Counted from the stretch's first letter, positions 1-10,097 are shown. The stretch is 64,000 nucleotides of DNA from Mesorhizobium sp. M2D.F.Ca.ET.226.01.1.1 (GCF_004022705.2 NZ_RZOY02000023.1:1-64000); one strand, 5' to 3'. The notes: generated by a model not told the origin, from the letters alone. Numbers and translations: made by a program.

Positions 1-134
1 TGATGCCCGGCGACAACATCACCGTCGACGTCGAGCTGATCGTGCCGATCGCGATGGAAGAGAAGCTGCGCTTCGCCATCCGTGAAGGCGGCCGCACCGT
101 CGGTGCAGGCATCGTCGTCACCATCAAAGAGTAA
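1..134 (+). CDS. tuf: Elongation factor Tu, C-terminal end (partial)
   Basis: The last 43 or so residues of EF-Tu, the GTPase that carries aminoacyl-tRNA to the ribosome. The gene enters from the left edge. The tail contains the domain III signatures MPGDNI and [11 protein letters not shown] and stops at 132-134. It lies 68 bp before rpsJ in the same direction, the usual junction between the str and S10 operons, so rpsL-rpsG-fusA probably lie off the left edge (inferred). Confidence 0.97.
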   Translation, partial: MPGDNITVDVELIVPIAMEEKLRFAIREGGRTVGAGIVVTIKE

Positions 135-158
135 TTGGACTGAAACGGATCTGTCGCG

Positions 159-179
159 GGCGCGGGAGCTGCCCGCGCC
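159..179 (+). promoter_or_regulatory. Hairpin between tuf and rpsJ
   Basis: GGCGCGGG and CCCGCGCC form a perfect 8-bp stem around a 5-base loop. No T-run follows, so it is more likely an RNA processing, pausing or stability element than a full terminator. Its role is inferred from position only. Confidence 0.35.
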
Positions 180-202
180 GCGCCAGAACAAGGAATTGAC
201 GC

Positions 203-511
203 ATGAACGGACAGAATATCCGCATCCGCCTTAAGGCGTTTGACCACCGGGTGCTCGACGCCTCGACGCGCGAAATCGTGTCGACCGCCAAGCGCACCGG
301 CGCCAACGTCCGCGGCCCCATTCCGCTGCCGACGCGGATCGAAAAATTCACGGTCAACCGGTCGCCCCACGTCGACAAGAAGAGCCGCGAGCAGTTCGAG
401 ATGCGCACGCACAAGCGTCTGCTCGACATCGTCGATCCGACCCCGCAGACGGTCGATGCTTTGATGAAGCTCGATCTGGCCGCCGGTGTCGACGTCGAGA
501 TCAAGCTCTAA
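203..511 (+). CDS. rpsJ: 30S ribosomal protein S10
   Basis: S10 (102 aa, usual length 102-103) binds 16S rRNA in the head of the small subunit and in many bacteria also acts as NusE in antitermination. The start [15 protein letters not shown] and the segment [24 protein letters not shown] are typical; only short pieces of these are needed to identify the family. An AAGGA ribosome site precedes the ATG at 203. It is the first gene of the S10 block. Confidence 0.98.
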   Translation: MNGQNIRIRLKAFDHRVLDASTREIVSTAKRTGANVRGPIPLPTRIEKFTVNRSPHVDKKSREQFEMRTHKRLLDIVDPTPQTVDALMKLDLAAGVDVEIKL

Positions 512-572
512 GGGATTGAGAGCGCGGTAAGGGGCGCTGCCCCTGGCCCGGAACTCTAAAGGAATTGAACCG

Positions 573-1289
573 ATGCGTTCAGGTGTTATTGCAAAGAAGG
601 TGGGAATGACCCGCATCTACAACGATGCCGGGGAACACGTTCCCGTCACCGTTCTCCAGATGGAGAACTGCCAGGTCGTGGCTCAGCGCACGCAGGAGAA
701 GAACGGCTACACCGCCGTCCAGCTCGGCGTTGGCCTTGCCAAGGTGAAGAACACGTCGAAGGCGCTGCGCGGCCATTTCGCCGCCGCTTCCGTCGAGCCC
801 AAGGCGAAGCTCGCCGAGTTCCGCGTCTCGGCCGACAACATGATCGACGTCGGCGCCGAGCTGACCGTCGAGCATTTCGTCGCCGGCCAGAAGGTCGACG
901 TCACCGGCACCTCGACCGGTAAGGGTTTCCAGGGCGTGATCAAGCGGCACAACATGGGTGGCGGCCGCGCGACCCACGGTAACTCGGTCTCGCACCGCAC
1001 GCACGGTTCGACCGGTCAGCGCCAGGACCCCGGCAAGGTGTTCAAGGGCAAGAAGATGGCCGGCCACATGGGCGACGTTCGCGTCACCACGCAGAATGTC
1101 GAGGTCGTCTCGACCGACGCCGATCGCGGCCTGATCCTGATCCGCGGCGCGGTTCCCGGTGTCAAGGGCGCCTGGATCCTGGTTCGCGACGCCGCCAAGG
1201 TTGCGCTGCCGGCCAATGCGCCGAAGCCTGCCGCGATCCGTGCCGCTGCCGCCAAGAACGAAGCCCCGGCCACTGAGGGAGCGGAATAA
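573..1289 (+). CDS. rplC: 50S ribosomal protein L3
   Basis: L3 binds 23S rRNA early in assembly and reaches the peptidyl-transferase centre through a long loop. The protein has 238 residues, against about 209 in E. coli; the extra length is an Ala/Lys/Glu-rich C-terminal tail (about residues 213-238), common in alphaproteobacteria. The loop motif [14 protein letters not shown] is intact near residues 130-143. Its stop shares one base with the rplD start (TAATG), suggesting translational coupling. Confidence 0.98.
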   Translation: MRSGVIAKKVGMTRIYNDAGEHVPVTVLQMENCQVVAQRTQEKNGYTAVQLGVGLAKVKNTSKALRGHFAAASVEPKAKLAEFRVSADNMIDVGAELTVEHFVAGQKVDVTGTSTGKGFQGVIKRHNMGGGRATHGNSVSHRTHGSTGQRQDPGKVFKGKKMAGHMGDVRVTTQNVEVVSTDADRGLILIRGAVPGVKGAWILVRDAAKVALPANAPKPAAIRAAAAKNEAPATEGAE

Positions 1290-1909
1290 TGGACCTCAAG
1301 ATTACAACGCTCGGCGGTAAGGACGCCGGCAAGGTGAAACTCTCCGAGGAGATTTTCGGCCTTGACCCGCGCGAAGACATCCTGCAGCGCGTCGTGCGCT
1401 GGCAGCTCGCCAAGAAGCAGCAGGGCACGCACAAGGCCAAGGGCCGCGCCGAAATCGCGCGCACCGGCGCCAAGATGTACAAGCAGAAGGGTACGGGCCG
1501 CGCCCGTCACCATTCGGCTCGCGCTCCGCAGTTCCGCGGCGGCGGCAAGGCGCACGGCCCGGTCGTGCGCAGCCATGAGCACGAGCTGCCGAAGAAGGTG
1601 CGCGCGCTGGGCCTGAAGCATGCTCTCTCGGCCAAGGCCAAGAGCGCTTCGCTCATCATCATCGACGAGCTGAAGCTTGCCGAAGCCAAGACCAAGGCGC
1701 TGGCGGCGAACCTCGAGACACTGGGGCTGACCAACGCCCTGGTGATCGGCGGCGCCGAGCTTGACCAGAACTTCAAGCTAGCGGCGACCAACATTCCGAA
1801 CATCGACGTGCTGCCCATCCAGGGCATCAACGTCTACGACATTCTGCGCCGCGGCACGCTGGTCCTTTCGAAGGCCGCCGTCGAGGCTCTCGAGGAGCGC
1901 TTTAAATGA
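1289..1909 (+). CDS. rplD: 50S ribosomal protein L4
   Basis: L4 (206 aa, usual about 201) binds 23S rRNA and lines the exit tunnel. In E. coli it also represses its own operon; nothing in this sequence proves the same here. The conserved loop with [20 protein letters not shown] is present near residues 64-83. The gene starts on the last base of rplC and overlaps rplW by 4 bp (ATGA). Confidence 0.98.
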   Translation: MDLKITTLGGKDAGKVKLSEEIFGLDPREDILQRVVRWQLAKKQQGTHKAKGRAEIARTGAKMYKQKGTGRARHHSARAPQFRGGGKAHGPVVRSHEHELPKKVRALGLKHALSAKAKSASLIIIDELKLAEAKTKALAANLETLGLTNALVIGGAELDQNFKLAATNIPNIDVLPIQGINVYDILRRGTLVLSKAAVEALEERFK

Positions 1910-2199
1910 CTGACCTCCGTCACTACGACGTGATCGTCTCGCCGGCGATCACCGAAAAGTCGACCATGGCTTCCGAGCAGAACCAGGTCGTCTTCAACGT
2001 CGCCAAGAAGGCGTCGAAGCCGGAAATCAAGGCTGCCGTGGAAGCTCTCTTCGGCGTCAAGGTGACGGCTGTGAACACGCTCGTCCGCAAGGGCAAGATC
2101 AAGCGCTTCCGCGGCACCGTTGGCCGCCAGGGCGACGTCAAGAAGGCGGTTGTGACGCTGGCCGACGGCCAGTCGATCGACGTCGCGACGGGTCTCTGA
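1906..2199 (+). CDS. rplW: 50S ribosomal protein L23
   Basis: L23 (97 aa) sits at the tunnel exit and is the docking site for trigger factor and SRP. The family pattern ITEKSTM near the N-terminus and KVTAVNTL in the middle are visible. It overlaps rplD by 4 bp and is followed 22 bp later by rplB. Confidence 0.97.
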   Translation: MTDLRHYDVIVSPAITEKSTMASEQNQVVFNVAKKASKPEIKAAVEALFGVKVTAVNTLVRKGKIKRFRGTVGRQGDVKKAVVTLADGQSIDVATGL

Positions 2200-2221
2200 G
2201 CAAGGCCGCGAGGACAGGACA

Positions 2222-3055
2222 ATGGCACTTAAGAAATTCAACCCGGTAACGCCGAGCACCCGCCAGCTGGTCATCGTCGACCGCTCGGGCCTCTACAAGG
2301 GCAAGCCCGTCAAGGGCCTGACCGAAGGCCTGACCAAGTCGGGCGGCCGCAACAACTACGGCCGCATCACGGCCCGCTTCATCGGCGGTGGTCACAAGCG
2401 TTCGTACCGCATCATCGACTTCAAGCGTAAGAAGTACGATGTCGTCGGCACGGTCGAGCGTATCGAATACGATCCGAACCGCACCGCCTTCATCGCGCTG
2501 ATCAAGTATGACGATGGCGAGCTGTCCTACATCCTGGCCCCGCAGCGCCTTGCTGCCGGCGACAAGATCGTGGCCGGCGAAGCGGTCGACGTGAAGCCGG
2601 GCAATGCGATGCCGCTGGCCTCGATGCCGGTGGGCACGATCGTCCACAACATCGAGCTGAAGCCGGGCAAGGGCGGCCAGGTCGCCCGTTCGGCTGGCGG
2701 CTACGCCCAGCTCGTCGGTCGCGACCAGGGCATGGCGATCCTGCGCCTCAACTCGGGCGAGCAGCGCGTCGTGCACGGTTCCTGCATGGCGACCGTCGGT
2801 GCTGTGTCGAACCCCGACCACGGCAACATCAATGACGGCAAGGCCGGTCGCACCGTTTGGCGCGGCAAGCGTCCGCACAATCGCGGCGTGGCCATGAACC
2901 CGGTCGATCATCCGCATGGCGGCGGTGAAGGCCGCACCTCGGGTGGCCGTCATCCGGTTTCGCCCTGGGGCAAGCCGACCAAGGGCAAGAAGACGCGGTC
3001 CAACAAGGCGACCGACAAGTTCATCCTGCGCTCGCGTCATCAGCGCAAGAGCTAA
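2222..3055 (+). CDS. rplB: 50S ribosomal protein L2
   Basis: L2 (277 aa, usual 273-278) supports subunit joining and the peptidyl-transferase centre. The C-terminal signature [20 protein letters not shown] contains the functionally important histidine. A GGACAGGAC ribosome site precedes the ATG. It lies in the expected place between rplW and rpsS. Confidence 0.98.
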   Translation: MALKKFNPVTPSTRQLVIVDRSGLYKGKPVKGLTEGLTKSGGRNNYGRITARFIGGGHKRSYRIIDFKRKKYDVVGTVERIEYDPNRTAFIALIKYDDGELSYILAPQRLAAGDKIVAGEAVDVKPGNAMPLASMPVGTIVHNIELKPGKGGQVARSAGGYAQLVGRDQGMAILRLNSGEQRVVHGSCMATVGAVSNPDHGNINDGKAGRTVWRGKRPHNRGVAMNPVDHPHGGGEGRTSGGRHPVSPWGKPTKGKKTRSNKATDKFILRSRHQRKS

Positions 3056-3071
3056 GAAGAGGTAACGCCAA

Positions 3072-3350
3072 GTGACTCGTTCGATTTGGAAAGGCCCCTT
3101 CATCGACGGCTACCTTCTCAAGAAGGTGGACAAAGTTCGTGAAGGCGGTCGCAATGAGGTGATCAAGATGTGGAGCCGTCGCTCCACCATCCTGCCGCAG
3201 TTCGTCGGCTTCACCTTCGGTGTCTACAACGGCCAGAAGCACGTCCCGGTCTCGGTGAACGAGGACATGGTCGGCCACAAGTTCGGTGAATTCGCTCCGA
3301 CCCGGACCTATTACGGTCACGGCGCGGATAAGAAGGCGAAGAGGAAATAA
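3072..3350 (+). CDS. rpsS: 30S ribosomal protein S19 (GTG start)
   Basis: S19 (92 aa) forms a complex with S13 in the small-subunit head. The start is GTG at 3072, giving (M)[11 protein letters not shown], the universal S19 N-terminus, and AAGAGG lies upstream. The C-terminal segment with [16 protein letters not shown] is conserved. It is separated from rplV by only 2 bp. Confidence 0.97.
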   Translation: MTRSIWKGPFIDGYLLKKVDKVREGGRNEVIKMWSRRSTILPQFVGFTFGVYNGQKHVPVSVNEDMVGHKFGEFAPTRTYYGHGADKKAKRK

Positions 3351-3352
3351 TC

Positions 3353-3742
3353 ATGGGCAAGGCCAAAGCTCCGCGCAGGCTTGCTGATAACGAGGCGCGT
3401 GCCGTTCTGCGCACGATCCGCATCAGCCCGCAGAAGCTCAACCTGGTTGCCGCGCTGATCCGCGGCAAGAAGGTCGCGACAGCGCTTTCCGACCTCGAAT
3501 TCTCGGCCAAGCGGATTTCCGGCACGGTCAAGAAGACGCTGGAATCGGCGATTGCCAACGCGGAAAACAATCACGACCTCGACGTCGACGCGCTGGTGGT
3601 GGCGGAAGCCTATGTCGGCAAGTCGATCGTCATGAAGCGTTTCCACGCTCGTGGCCGCGGTCGCGCCAGCCGTATCGAAAAGCCGTTCTCGCACCTCACG
3701 ATCGTCGTTCGTGAAGTCGAGGAAAAAGGGGAGGCCGCATAA
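3353..3742 (+). CDS. rplV: 50S ribosomal protein L22
   Basis: L22 spans the large subunit and its beta-hairpin lines the exit tunnel, where some macrolide-resistance changes map. It has 129 residues, against 110 in E. coli; the hairpin region [20 protein letters not shown] is normal, and the extra length is at both ends. The stop overlaps the rpsC start by one base. Confidence 0.97.
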   Translation: MGKAKAPRRLADNEARAVLRTIRISPQKLNLVAALIRGKKVATALSDLEFSAKRISGTVKKTLESAIANAENNHDLDVDALVVAEAYVGKSIVMKRFHARGRGRASRIEKPFSHLTIVVREVEEKGEAA

Positions 3743-4473
3743 TGGGCCAGAAAGTCAATCCGATCGGGCTGCGTCTCGGCATCAACCGTACCTGGGATTC
3801 GCGCTGGTTCGCGAACACCGGCGAGTACGGCCAGCTGCTGCACGAGGACCTCAAGATCCGCAAGTATCTCGAGAAGGAACTCAAGCAGGCCGCGATCTCC
3901 AAGGTCGTGATCGAGCGTCCGCACAAGAAGTGCCGCGTCACCATCCACGCCGCGCGTCCGGGCCTGATCATCGGCAAGAAGGGCGCCGACATCGAGAAGC
4001 TGCGCAAGAAGCTGACCGAGATGACGAAGTCCGAAACGCACCTCAACATCGTTGAAGTGCGCAAGCCGGAAATCGACGCCACGCTGATCGCCCAGTCGAT
4101 CGCCCAGCAGCTCGAGCGCCGCATCGCGTTCCGCCGCGCCATGAAGCGTGCCGTTCAGTCGGCCATGCGTCTCGGCGCCGAAGGCATCCGCATCAACTGC
4201 TCCGGCCGTCTCGGCGGCGCCGAAATCGCGCGCATGGAGTGGTACCGCGAAGGCCGCGTGCCGCTGCACACGCTGCGCGCCGACGTCGACTACGGCACGG
4301 CCGAGGCGAACACGGCCTACGGCATCTGCGGCGTCAAGGTTTGGGTGTTCAAGGGCGAGATCCTCGAGCACGACCCGATGGCCTCCGAGCGTCGCGCCAC
4401 CGAGGGTGATGCAGCGCATGGCGGCGGCGCCGGTGGTGAGCGTGAACGCGGCCGTCGTCGCGAGAACGCCTGA
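3742..4473 (+). CDS. rpsC: 30S ribosomal protein S3
   Basis: S3 (243 aa, 233 in E. coli) forms part of the mRNA entry channel. The order is an N-terminal region starting [12 protein letters not shown], a KH RNA-binding domain with [13 protein letters not shown] near residues 74-86, and the S3 C-domain. An Arg/Gly-rich tail (about residues 226-243) is a local extension. It is coupled to rplV (TAATG). Confidence 0.98.
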   Translation: MGQKVNPIGLRLGINRTWDSRWFANTGEYGQLLHEDLKIRKYLEKELKQAAISKVVIERPHKKCRVTIHAARPGLIIGKKGADIEKLRKKLTEMTKSETHLNIVEVRKPEIDATLIAQSIAQQLERRIAFRRAMKRAVQSAMRLGAEGIRINCSGRLGGAEIARMEWYREGRVPLHTLRADVDYGTAEANTAYGICGVKVWVFKGEILEHDPMASERRATEGDAAHGGGAGGERERGRRRENA

Positions 4474-4500
4474 GACATTTGAGAATTTGGAGTTAGAACG

Positions 4501-4914
4501 ATGCTGCAGCCAAAGCGCACAAAGTTCCGCAAGCAGTTCAAGGGCCGTATCCACGGTAACGCCAAGGGCGGTACCAACCTGGATTTCGGCGGTTTCGGGC
4601 TGAAGGCGCTTGAGCCGAACCGCGTCACCGCGCGTGAGATCGAGGCGGCCCGCCGCGCGATCACCCGCGAGATGAAGCGCGCCGGTCGCGTCTGGATCCG
4701 GGTGTTCCCGGACCTGCCGGTCACCTCGAAGCCGACCGAAGTCCGCATGGGTAAGGGCAAGGGCGGCGTCGACTATTGGGCGGCGCGCGTCAAGCCTGGC
4801 CGCATCATGTTCGAGATCGACGGCGTCAGCGAGGAGACCGCGCGTGAAGCGCTGCGCCTCGGCGCCGCCAAGCTCTCGGTCAAGACGCGCTTCGTGCAGC
4901 GCATCGCAGAATAA
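4501..4914 (+). CDS. rplP: 50S ribosomal protein L16
   Basis: L16 (137 aa) helps organise the A-site tRNA pocket of the large subunit. The N-terminus [15 protein letters not shown] and the [19 protein letters not shown] signature are diagnostic. It lies 27 bp after rpsC and 12 bp before rpmC. Confidence 0.98.
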   Translation: MLQPKRTKFRKQFKGRIHGNAKGGTNLDFGGFGLKALEPNRVTAREIEAARRAITREMKRAGRVWIRVFPDLPVTSKPTEVRMGKGKGGVDYWAARVKPGRIMFEIDGVSEETAREALRLGAAKLSVKTRFVQRIAE

Positions 4915-4926
4915 GGACAGGCGATC

Positions 4927-5127
4927 ATGAAAGCCGAAGACATCCGGACCAAGACCCAGGATCAGCTGAGCGACGACCTGGCGGCGCTGAAGAAGGAGCA
5001 GTTCAACCTGCGCTTCCAGAAGGCCACCGGCCAGCTCGAGAAGACCGCGCGCGTGAAGCAGGTCCGCAAGGACATCGCGCGCATCAAGACCATCGCCGCG
5101 GAAAAAGCCGCGGCCAAGAAGGCTTAA
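4927..5127 (+). CDS. rpmC: 50S ribosomal protein L29
   Basis: L29 (66 aa) packs beside L23 at the tunnel exit. The small helical family pattern [18 protein letters not shown] is clear. It ends with an Ala/Lys-rich tail and is followed 11 bp later by rpsQ. Confidence 0.96.
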   Translation: MKAEDIRTKTQDQLSDDLAALKKEQFNLRFQKATGQLEKTARVKQVRKDIARIKTIAAEKAAAKKA

Positions 5128-5138
5128 GGACGAGAACC

Positions 5139-5378
5139 ATGCCAAAGCGCATCCTGCAGGGCACCGTCGTCAGCGACAAGAACGAGAAGACGGTCGTGGT
5201 CAAGGTCGAGCGTCGCTTCACCCATCCGGTGATGAAGAAGACCGTGCGCATGACCAAGAAGTACAAGGCGCACGACGAGAACAACGCCCACAAGGTCGGC
5301 GACCAGGTGTTCATCCAGGAATCGAAGCCGATTTCGAAGGACAAGCGCTGGGTTGTCGTCTCTTCGGATCAGGCTTGA
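5139..5378 (+). CDS. rpsQ: 30S ribosomal protein S17
   Basis: S17 (79 aa) is a primary 16S rRNA-binding protein with an OB fold. The start [21 protein letters not shown] is typical of the alphaproteobacterial form. An 83-bp gap with a hairpin follows, where the spc-type block begins with rplN. Confidence 0.96.
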   Translation: MPKRILQGTVVSDKNEKTVVVKVERRFTHPVMKKTVRMTKKYKAHDENNAHKVGDQVFIQESKPISKDKRWVVVSSDQA

Positions 5379-5411
5379 TCCGGGCGAACGAACCGAATTT
5401 TGGACAGACCG

Positions 5412-5435
5412 GGGAGGGGTGAAAGCACCCGTCCC
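5412..5435 (+). promoter_or_regulatory. Hairpin upstream of rplN
   Basis: GGGAGGGGTG (5412-5421) pairs with CACCCGTCCC (5426-5435) around an AAAG loop, with one mismatch. The bases after it are A-rich, so this is not a normal terminator. It sits at the boundary of the S10 and spc blocks and could be a processing or regulatory site (inferred). Confidence 0.35.
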
Positions 5436-5461
5436 GTGAAAAAAGAAGAAGGCGGCCAGTC

Positions 5462-5830
5462 ATGATTCAGATGCAAACAAACCTCGACGTCGCGGATAAT
5501 TCCGGCGCCCGTCGTGTCATGTGCATCAAGGTGCTGGGCGGCTCGAAGCGGAAGTACGCATCCGTCGGCGACATCATCGTGGTGTCGATCAAGGAAGCCA
5601 TTCCGCGCGGCCGCGTTAAGAAGGGCGATGTGATGAAGGCGGTCGTGGTTCGCACGGCCAAGGACATCCGCCGCCCGGACGGCAGCGTGATCCGTTTCGA
5701 CAAGAACGCGGCCGTTCTCGTCGACAATAAGAAAGAGCCGATCGGCACCCGTATCTTCGGACCGGTTCCGCGCGAGCTGCGCGCCAAGAACCACATGAAG
5801 ATCATCTCGCTCGCGCCTGAAGTGCTGTAA
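5462..5830 (+). CDS. rplN: 50S ribosomal protein L14
   Basis: L14 (122 aa) binds 23S rRNA at the subunit interface and contacts L19. The N-terminus [17 protein letters not shown] and the motif [15 protein letters not shown] are diagnostic. It is the first gene of the spc block and is 12 bp before rplX. Confidence 0.98.
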   Translation: MIQMQTNLDVADNSGARRVMCIKVLGGSKRKYASVGDIIVVSIKEAIPRGRVKKGDVMKAVVVRTAKDIRRPDGSVIRFDKNAAVLVDNKKEPIGTRIFGPVPRELRAKNHMKIISLAPEVL

Positions 5831-5842
5831 GGAGCCGGACCA

Positions 5843-6157
5843 ATGCAAAAGATCAAAAAAGGCGACAAGGTCGTCGTGCTTGCCGGCAAGGACAAGGGCC
5901 GTTCGGGCGAAGTCCTGTCGGTGCAGCCGAAGGAAGATACCGCGGTCGTCCGCGGCGTGAACCTCATTCGCCGTCACCAGAAGCAGACCCAGTCCCAAGA
6001 GGGCGGGATCATCACCAAGGAAGCGCCGATCCACCTGTCGAACATCGCGCTGGCCGACCCCAAGGACGGCAAGCCGACCCGCGTCGGCTTCACCATCCAG
6101 AAGGACGGCAAGAAGGTGCGCGTCGCCAAGCGTTCGGGAGAAGTCATCAATGGCTAA
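5843..6157 (+). CDS. rplX: 50S ribosomal protein L24
   Basis: L24 (104 aa) starts large-subunit assembly. The KOW motif [19 protein letters not shown] is at the N-terminus (about residues 5-23). The end of the gene overlaps rplE by 8 bp, so translation of the two is probably coupled. Confidence 0.97.
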   Translation: MQKIKKGDKVVVLAGKDKGRSGEVLSVQPKEDTAVVRGVNLIRRHQKQTQSQEGGIITKEAPIHLSNIALADPKDGKPTRVGFTIQKDGKKVRVAKRSGEVING

Positions 6158-6728
6158 GGCTGAAACCAAGCAGGCGGCTGCCAAGAACGAGCCGCGCCTC
6201 AAGAAGGTCTACAACGAGACCATCCGCAAGGCGCTTCAGGAGCAGTTCGGCTACGACAACGACATGCAGGTTCCGCGCATCGACAAGATCGTGCTGAACA
6301 TGGGTGTCGGCGAAGCTACCGCCGATTCCAAGAAGCCCTCGGTCGCGGCCGAGGATCTCGCGCTGATCGCCGGCCAGAAGGCCGTCGTCACCCGCTCGCG
6401 CAAGTCGATCGCGGGCTTCAAGGTGCGCGAGAACATGCCGATCGGCGCCAAGGTCACGCTGCGCAAGGAACGCATGTACGAGTTCCTTGACCGCCTCGTG
6501 AACATCGCGCTGCCGCGCGTTCGCGACTTCCGCGGACTGAACCCGAAGAGCTTTGACGGCCGTGGCAACTACGCCATGGGCATCAAGGAGCACATCGTGT
6601 TCCCGGAGATCAACTACGACAAGGTTGATCAGGTCTGGGGCATGGACGTCATCGTTTGTACGACGGCGAAGACGGACGACGAGGCCAGAGCCCTGCTCAA
6701 GGCCTTCAACTTCCCCTTCCGCCAGTAA
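6150..6728 (+). CDS. rplE: 50S ribosomal protein L5
   Basis: L5 (192 aa, 179 in E. coli) carries 5S rRNA into the central protuberance and touches P-site tRNA. The extra length is an N-terminal Lys/Ala-rich segment before [13 protein letters not shown]. The conserved [18 protein letters not shown] region is intact near residues 137-154. The start inside rplX is supported by the family alignment from residue 9 onward. Confidence 0.97.
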   Translation: MAKAETKQAAAKNEPRLKKVYNETIRKALQEQFGYDNDMQVPRIDKIVLNMGVGEATADSKKPSVAAEDLALIAGQKAVVTRSRKSIAGFKVRENMPIGAKVTLRKERMYEFLDRLVNIALPRVRDFRGLNPKSFDGRGNYAMGIKEHIVFPEINYDKVDQVWGMDVIVCTTAKTDDEARALLKAFNFPFRQ

Positions 6729-6754
6729 CGGCAGCGAAAAAGGAAAAATCTGAA

Positions 6755-7060
6755 ATGGCAAAGACCAGCTCAGTCGAGAAGAACAACCGGCGCCGCAAGC
6801 TCGCCGACCAGTACGCCGCCAAGCGCGCGGCGCTCAAGGCCATCGTCATGGATCAGTCCAAGCCGATGGAAGAGCGTTTCCGTGCCCAGTTGAAGCTTTC
6901 GGCGTTGCCGCGCAACTCGGCCAAGATCCGCATCCGCAACCGCTGCGAAGTCACGGGCCGTCCGCGCGCCTACTATCGCAAGCTTAAGCTTTCGCGTATC
7001 GCGCTTCGCGATCTTGGCAATACCGGCCAGATCCCGGGCCTCGTCAAGTCGAGCTGGTAA
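6755..7060 (+). CDS. rpsN: 30S ribosomal protein S14, zinc-independent form
   Basis: S14 (101 aa) is part of the small-subunit head. The start [16 protein letters not shown] at 6755 was preferred to upstream in-frame codons, which would extend into rplE. There is no CxxC zinc pair, and the length of 101 fits the long C-minus class. The C-terminal [17 protein letters not shown] is the family end. Confidence 0.97.
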   Translation: MAKTSSVEKNNRRRKLADQYAAKRAALKAIVMDQSKPMEERFRAQLKLSALPRNSAKIRIRNRCEVTGRPRAYYRKLKLSRIALRDLGNTGQIPGLVKSSW

Positions 7061-7072
7061 GGAGACACTGAG

Positions 7073-7471
7073 ATGTCATTGAGCGATCCTCTCGGCGATA
7101 TGCTGACCCGAATCCGCAACGCCTATGGCCGCAAGAAGTCGAGCGTTTCGACTCCGGCCTCGCGTCTGCGCGCCCGCGTTCTCGACGTGCTGAAGTCGGA
7201 AGGCTATATCCGCGACTACAGCCAGACCGATTTCGAAAACGGCAAGTCGGAAATCGAGATCGAGCTGAAGTATTTCGACGGCGCTCCGGTCGTGCGCGAA
7301 ATCGAGCGCGTCTCGAAGCCTGGCCGCCGCGTCTATGTCTCGGCCAAGTCGATCCCGCAGGTCGCCAACGGCCTCGGCATTGCCATCCTTTCGACGCCGA
7401 AGGGCGTCATGGCCGACCATGAAGCGCGCGAGCAGAATGTCGGCGGCGAAATCCTCTGCCAGATCTTCTGA
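7073..7471 (+). CDS. rpsH: 30S ribosomal protein S8
   Basis: S8 (132 aa) binds helix 21 of 16S rRNA and is a translational repressor of the spc operon in E. coli; conservation of that control here is not shown. The N-terminus [17 protein letters not shown] and the C-terminal [16 protein letters not shown] pattern are conserved. A 90-bp gap with a hairpin separates it from rplF. Confidence 0.97.
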   Translation: MSLSDPLGDMLTRIRNAYGRKKSSVSTPASRLRARVLDVLKSEGYIRDYSQTDFENGKSEIEIELKYFDGAPVVREIERVSKPGRRVYVSAKSIPQVANGLGIAILSTPKGVMADHEAREQNVGGEILCQIF

Positions 7472-7500
7472 TCGGCCAAGAGATTGATGAATGGGCTTCG

Positions 7501-7524
7501 GTTCTCGGGATCGCGCCCGGGAAC
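7501..7524 (+). promoter_or_regulatory. Hairpin between rpsH and rplF
   Basis: GTTCTCGGG and CCCGGGAAC form a 9-bp stem (one T-G pair) around a 6-base loop, ATCGCG. No T-run follows. It lies in the 90-bp gap before rplF and may stabilise or process the polycistronic mRNA (inferred). Confidence 0.35.
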
Positions 7525-7561
7525 TGGAACCTGAAACCAAAGAAGTGACGAGGACAACAAA

Positions 7562-8095
7562 ATGTCTCGTATCGGAAAGAAACCCGTTTCGCTGCCGCAG
7601 GGCGTGACCGCGACCGTCAACGGCCAGACCGTGACGGCGAAGGGCCCGAAGGGCGAGCTGAAGTTCGTGGTGAACGACGAAGTGCTGGTGAAGATGGAGA
7701 ATAACGAAATCTCCGTCGAGCCGCGCGACCAGACCAAGACCGCCCGCTCCAAGTGGGGCATGTCGCGCACGCAGATCGTCAACATCCTGCAGGGCGTGAA
7801 GGACGGCTTCGAGAAGAAGCTCGAGATCACCGGCGTCGGCTATCGTGCTGCGTTGCAGGGCAAGAACCTGCAACTGGCGCTTGGCTTCAGCCATGACGTG
7901 ATCTACCAGACGCCGCAGGGCATCACCATCACCGTGCCGAAGCCGACCGAAATCACGGTCTCGGGCATCGACAAGCAGCAGGTCGGCCAGGTCGCCGCCG
8001 AGATCCGCGAATATCGCGGTCCGGAGCCGTACAAGGGCAAGGGCGTGCGCCATGTCGACGAGCGCATCGTGCGCAAGGAAGGCAAGAAGAAGTAA
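7562..8095 (+). CDS. rplF: 50S ribosomal protein L6
   Basis: L6 (177 aa) lies near the sarcin-ricin loop and the factor-binding site. It has two repeated L6 domains; [17 protein letters not shown] opens the first, and the C-terminal [21 protein letters not shown] closes the second. Length and start match the family. Confidence 0.98.
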   Translation: MSRIGKKPVSLPQGVTATVNGQTVTAKGPKGELKFVVNDEVLVKMENNEISVEPRDQTKTARSKWGMSRTQIVNILQGVKDGFEKKLEITGVGYRAALQGKNLQLALGFSHDVIYQTPQGITITVPKPTEITVSGIDKQQVGQVAAEIREYRGPEPYKGKGVRHVDERIVRKEGKKK

Positions 8096-8183
8096 GAAGT
8101 GTAACGCCGCGGGGAGCGGCCGCGGGAGGCCTGGCCTACCGCACAAGGTTGCCCCCGTTTTCTGAAGGCAGGGAACTGACAGT

Positions 8184-8543
8184 ATGAGCACGAAAGAAGC
8201 CACCCAGCGCCGCGCGCAGCGCATCCGCCGCCAGATCAAGAAGGTCGCCGGCGAGCGTCCGCGTCTGTCGGTGCATCGCACCTCGAAGAACATCTACGTC
8301 CAGGTGATCGACGACGCCAAGGGCCACACGCTGGCCGCCGCCTCGACGCTCGAGAAGGACCTCAAGGGTTCGCTCAAGACCGGCGCCGACACCGCCGCCG
8401 CCGCCGCCGTCGGCAAGCTGATCGCCGAGCGCGCCGCCAAGGCCGGCGTCAAGGAAGTCGTCTTCGATCGTGGGCCGTACATCTATCACGGCCGCGTCAA
8501 GGCGCTGGCCGAAGCTGCCCGCGAAGGCGGCCTCAGCTTCTAA
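8184..8543 (+). CDS. rplR: 50S ribosomal protein L18
   Basis: L18 (119 aa) binds 5S rRNA with L5. The [20 protein letters not shown] segment (about residues 28-47) and the C-terminal [21 protein letters not shown] region are the family hallmarks. It is 88 bp after rplF; that gap has GC-rich self-complementary sequence but no clear terminator. Confidence 0.97.
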   Translation: MSTKEATQRRAQRIRRQIKKVAGERPRLSVHRTSKNIYVQVIDDAKGHTLAAASTLEKDLKGSLKTGADTAAAAAVGKLIAERAAKAGVKEVVFDRGPYIYHGRVKALAEAAREGGLSF

Positions 8544-8550
8544 TTTCGCC

Positions 8551-8575
8551 GCCGATGACCCAAAGCGGCATCGGC
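8551..8575 (+). promoter_or_regulatory. Hairpin between rplR and rpsE
   Basis: GCCGATG (8551-8557) and CATCGGC (8569-8575) form a perfect 7-bp stem around 11 bases. No T-run follows. It is one of several stem-loops placed in the wider gaps of this operon. Confidence 0.3.
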
Positions 8576-8617
8576 AAACAGCAACCCGTGCTTCCGGAAA
8601 AGAACAAGGACTAGGAT

Positions 8618-9187
8618 ATGGCACAGGAACGTAGAGAAGGCGGCCGCGGCCGCGAGCGTGAACGCGAAGAGCGTGACGACGGCATGGTGGACAAGCTTGT
8701 CCACATCAACCGCGTCGCCAAGGTGGTGAAGGGTGGCCGTCGTTTCGGCTTTGCCGCTCTCGTCGTCGTCGGCGACCAGAAGGGCCGCGTCGGCTTCGGC
8801 CACGGCAAGGCGCGCGAAGTGCCGGAAGCGATCCGCAAGGCGACCGAGTCGGCCAAGCGCGACATGATCTTCGTGCCGCTGCGTTCGGGCCGCACGCTGC
8901 ATCACGACGTCGAGGGTCGTTGGGGCGCCGGACGCGTTCTGCTGCGCGCCGCCAAGCAGGGTACTGGCATCATCGCTGGCGGCCCGATGCGCGCCGTCTT
9001 CGAGACGCTCGGCATGCATGACGTGGTCGCCAAGTCGATGGGTTCGTCGAACCCCTACAACATGGTTCGCGCCACCTTCGACGCGCTGAAGAGCCAGATG
9101 CATCCGAAGGATGTGGCTGCCGCGCGCGGCATCAAGTACTCGACCCTTCAGGCCCGCCGCGGCACCGCCGTTGCGGCTGAAGAATAG
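8618..9187 (+). CDS. rpsE: 30S ribosomal protein S5
   Basis: S5 (189 aa, 167 in E. coli) acts in decoding accuracy and as part of the mRNA entry channel. An Arg/Glu/Gly-rich N-terminal tail (about residues 3-20) explains the length. The double-stranded RNA-binding type domain with [18 protein letters not shown] and the C-domain with [16 protein letters not shown] are intact. Confidence 0.97.
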   Translation: MAQERREGGRGREREREERDDGMVDKLVHINRVAKVVKGGRRFGFAALVVVGDQKGRVGFGHGKAREVPEAIRKATESAKRDMIFVPLRSGRTLHHDVEGRWGAGRVLLRAAKQGTGIIAGGPMRAVFETLGMHDVVAKSMGSSNPYNMVRATFDALKSQMHPKDVAAARGIKYSTLQARRGTAVAAEE

Positions 9188-9212
9188 TCGACGCTGACCA
9201 GGGATTTCGACC

Positions 9213-9410
9213 ATGGCCAAGAAAGCTACCAAGACCATCACCGTCGAGCAGATCGGCTCCCCGATCCGCCGGCCGAAGGAGCAGCGCGCGACGCTGGTCG
9301 GCCTCGGCCTGAACAAGATGCACAAGCGGCGCACGCTGGAAGATACCCCTTCCGTGCGCGGCATGATCGCCGCCGTCCAGCACCTCGTCCGCGTCGTGGA
9401 CGAGGCCTGA
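9213..9410 (+). CDS. rpmD: 50S ribosomal protein L30
   Basis: L30 (65 aa) is a small large-subunit protein. [21 protein letters not shown] and [16 protein letters not shown] are diagnostic. It lies 25 bp after rpsE and 19 bp before rplO, the usual spc order. Confidence 0.96.
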   Translation: MAKKATKTITVEQIGSPIRRPKEQRATLVGLGLNKMHKRRTLEDTPSVRGMIAAVQHLVRVVDEA

Positions 9411-9429
9411 ACGGAAGCGCAGGAGAAGA

Positions 9430-9906
9430 ATGATGAAACTCAACGATCTGCGTGACAAGGACGGCGCCACGCATTCCAGGAAGCGCCTCGGTCGCGGCAT
9501 CGGCTCCGGCTCGGGCAAGACCGCCGGTCGCGGCGTCAAGGGTCAGAAGGCCCGTTCGGGCGTTGCCATCAACGGCTTCGAGGGTGGCCAGATGCCGCTC
9601 TACCGGCGCCTGCCGAAGCGCGGCTTCAACAACCTGTTCGGCAAGAGCTTCGCGGTCGTGTCGCTGGCCAAGATCCAGGCGGCTGTTGACGCCAAGAAGC
9701 TGGACGCCAAGGCTGCCGTGACGGCCGAGGCCCTGGTTGCCGCCGGCGTCATCCGCCGCGCCAAGGACGGCGTGCGCGTGCTGTCCGACGGCGAACTCAA
9801 GGCAAAGCTCTCCTTCGACGTCGCCGGCGCCTCCAAGGCGGCGATCGAGAAGATCGAGAAGGCCGGCGGTTCGGTGAAGCTGCCGGAAGCGGCCGCCGCC
9901 GAGTAA
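9430..9906 (+). CDS. rplO: 50S ribosomal protein L15
   Basis: L15 (158 aa, 144 in E. coli) joins late in large-subunit assembly. The Gly/Arg-rich N-terminal extension [23 protein letters not shown] is typical. Two ATG codons in tandem (9430 and 9433) follow AGGAGAAG; the second may be the true start, and the difference is one methionine. The protein ends with an Ala/Glu-rich tail. Confidence 0.97.
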   Translation: MMKLNDLRDKDGATHSRKRLGRGIGSGSGKTAGRGVKGQKARSGVAINGFEGGQMPLYRRLPKRGFNNLFGKSFAVVSLAKIQAAVDAKKLDAKAAVTAEALVAAGVIRRAKDGVRVLSDGELKAKLSFDVAGASKAAIEKIEKAGGSVKLPEAAAAE

Positions 9907-9916
9907 CGGCGATTTG

Positions 9917-9955
9917 AAGCGCGGTCGACAGGGATGATTTCGCATTTTCCGTCGA
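9917..9955. promoter_or_regulatory. Imperfect inverted repeat after rplO
   Basis: AAGCGCGGTCGAC and GTCGAACCGCGCTT are inverted copies, differing by one base, with about 20 bases between them. They begin the 258-bp gap between rplO and secY. No T-run follows, so partial termination or an operator are both possible. Confidence 0.3.
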
Positions 9956-9978
9956 ACCGCGCTTTGACCAGATGAATT

Positions 9979-10002
9979 GAGCGGCCGCGTCAACGCGGCC
10001 GC
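9979..10002 (+). terminator. Strong GC hairpin between rplO and secY
   Basis: GCGGCCGCG and CGCGGCCGC form a perfect GC-only stem around a 4-base loop, followed by TTGCATGTTT. It is strong enough to pause polymerase, but the T-run is poor, so any termination is probably partial; secY and adk lie downstream in the same direction. Confidence 0.4.
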
Positions 10003-10097
10003 TTGCATGTTTACGGTCCGGAGCTTATCTCGTGAGCTTCGGCGACACGCGCCGCCCTGAGCTGCAGGCATCGAGCGTGACACGGAAATCAATGAAG

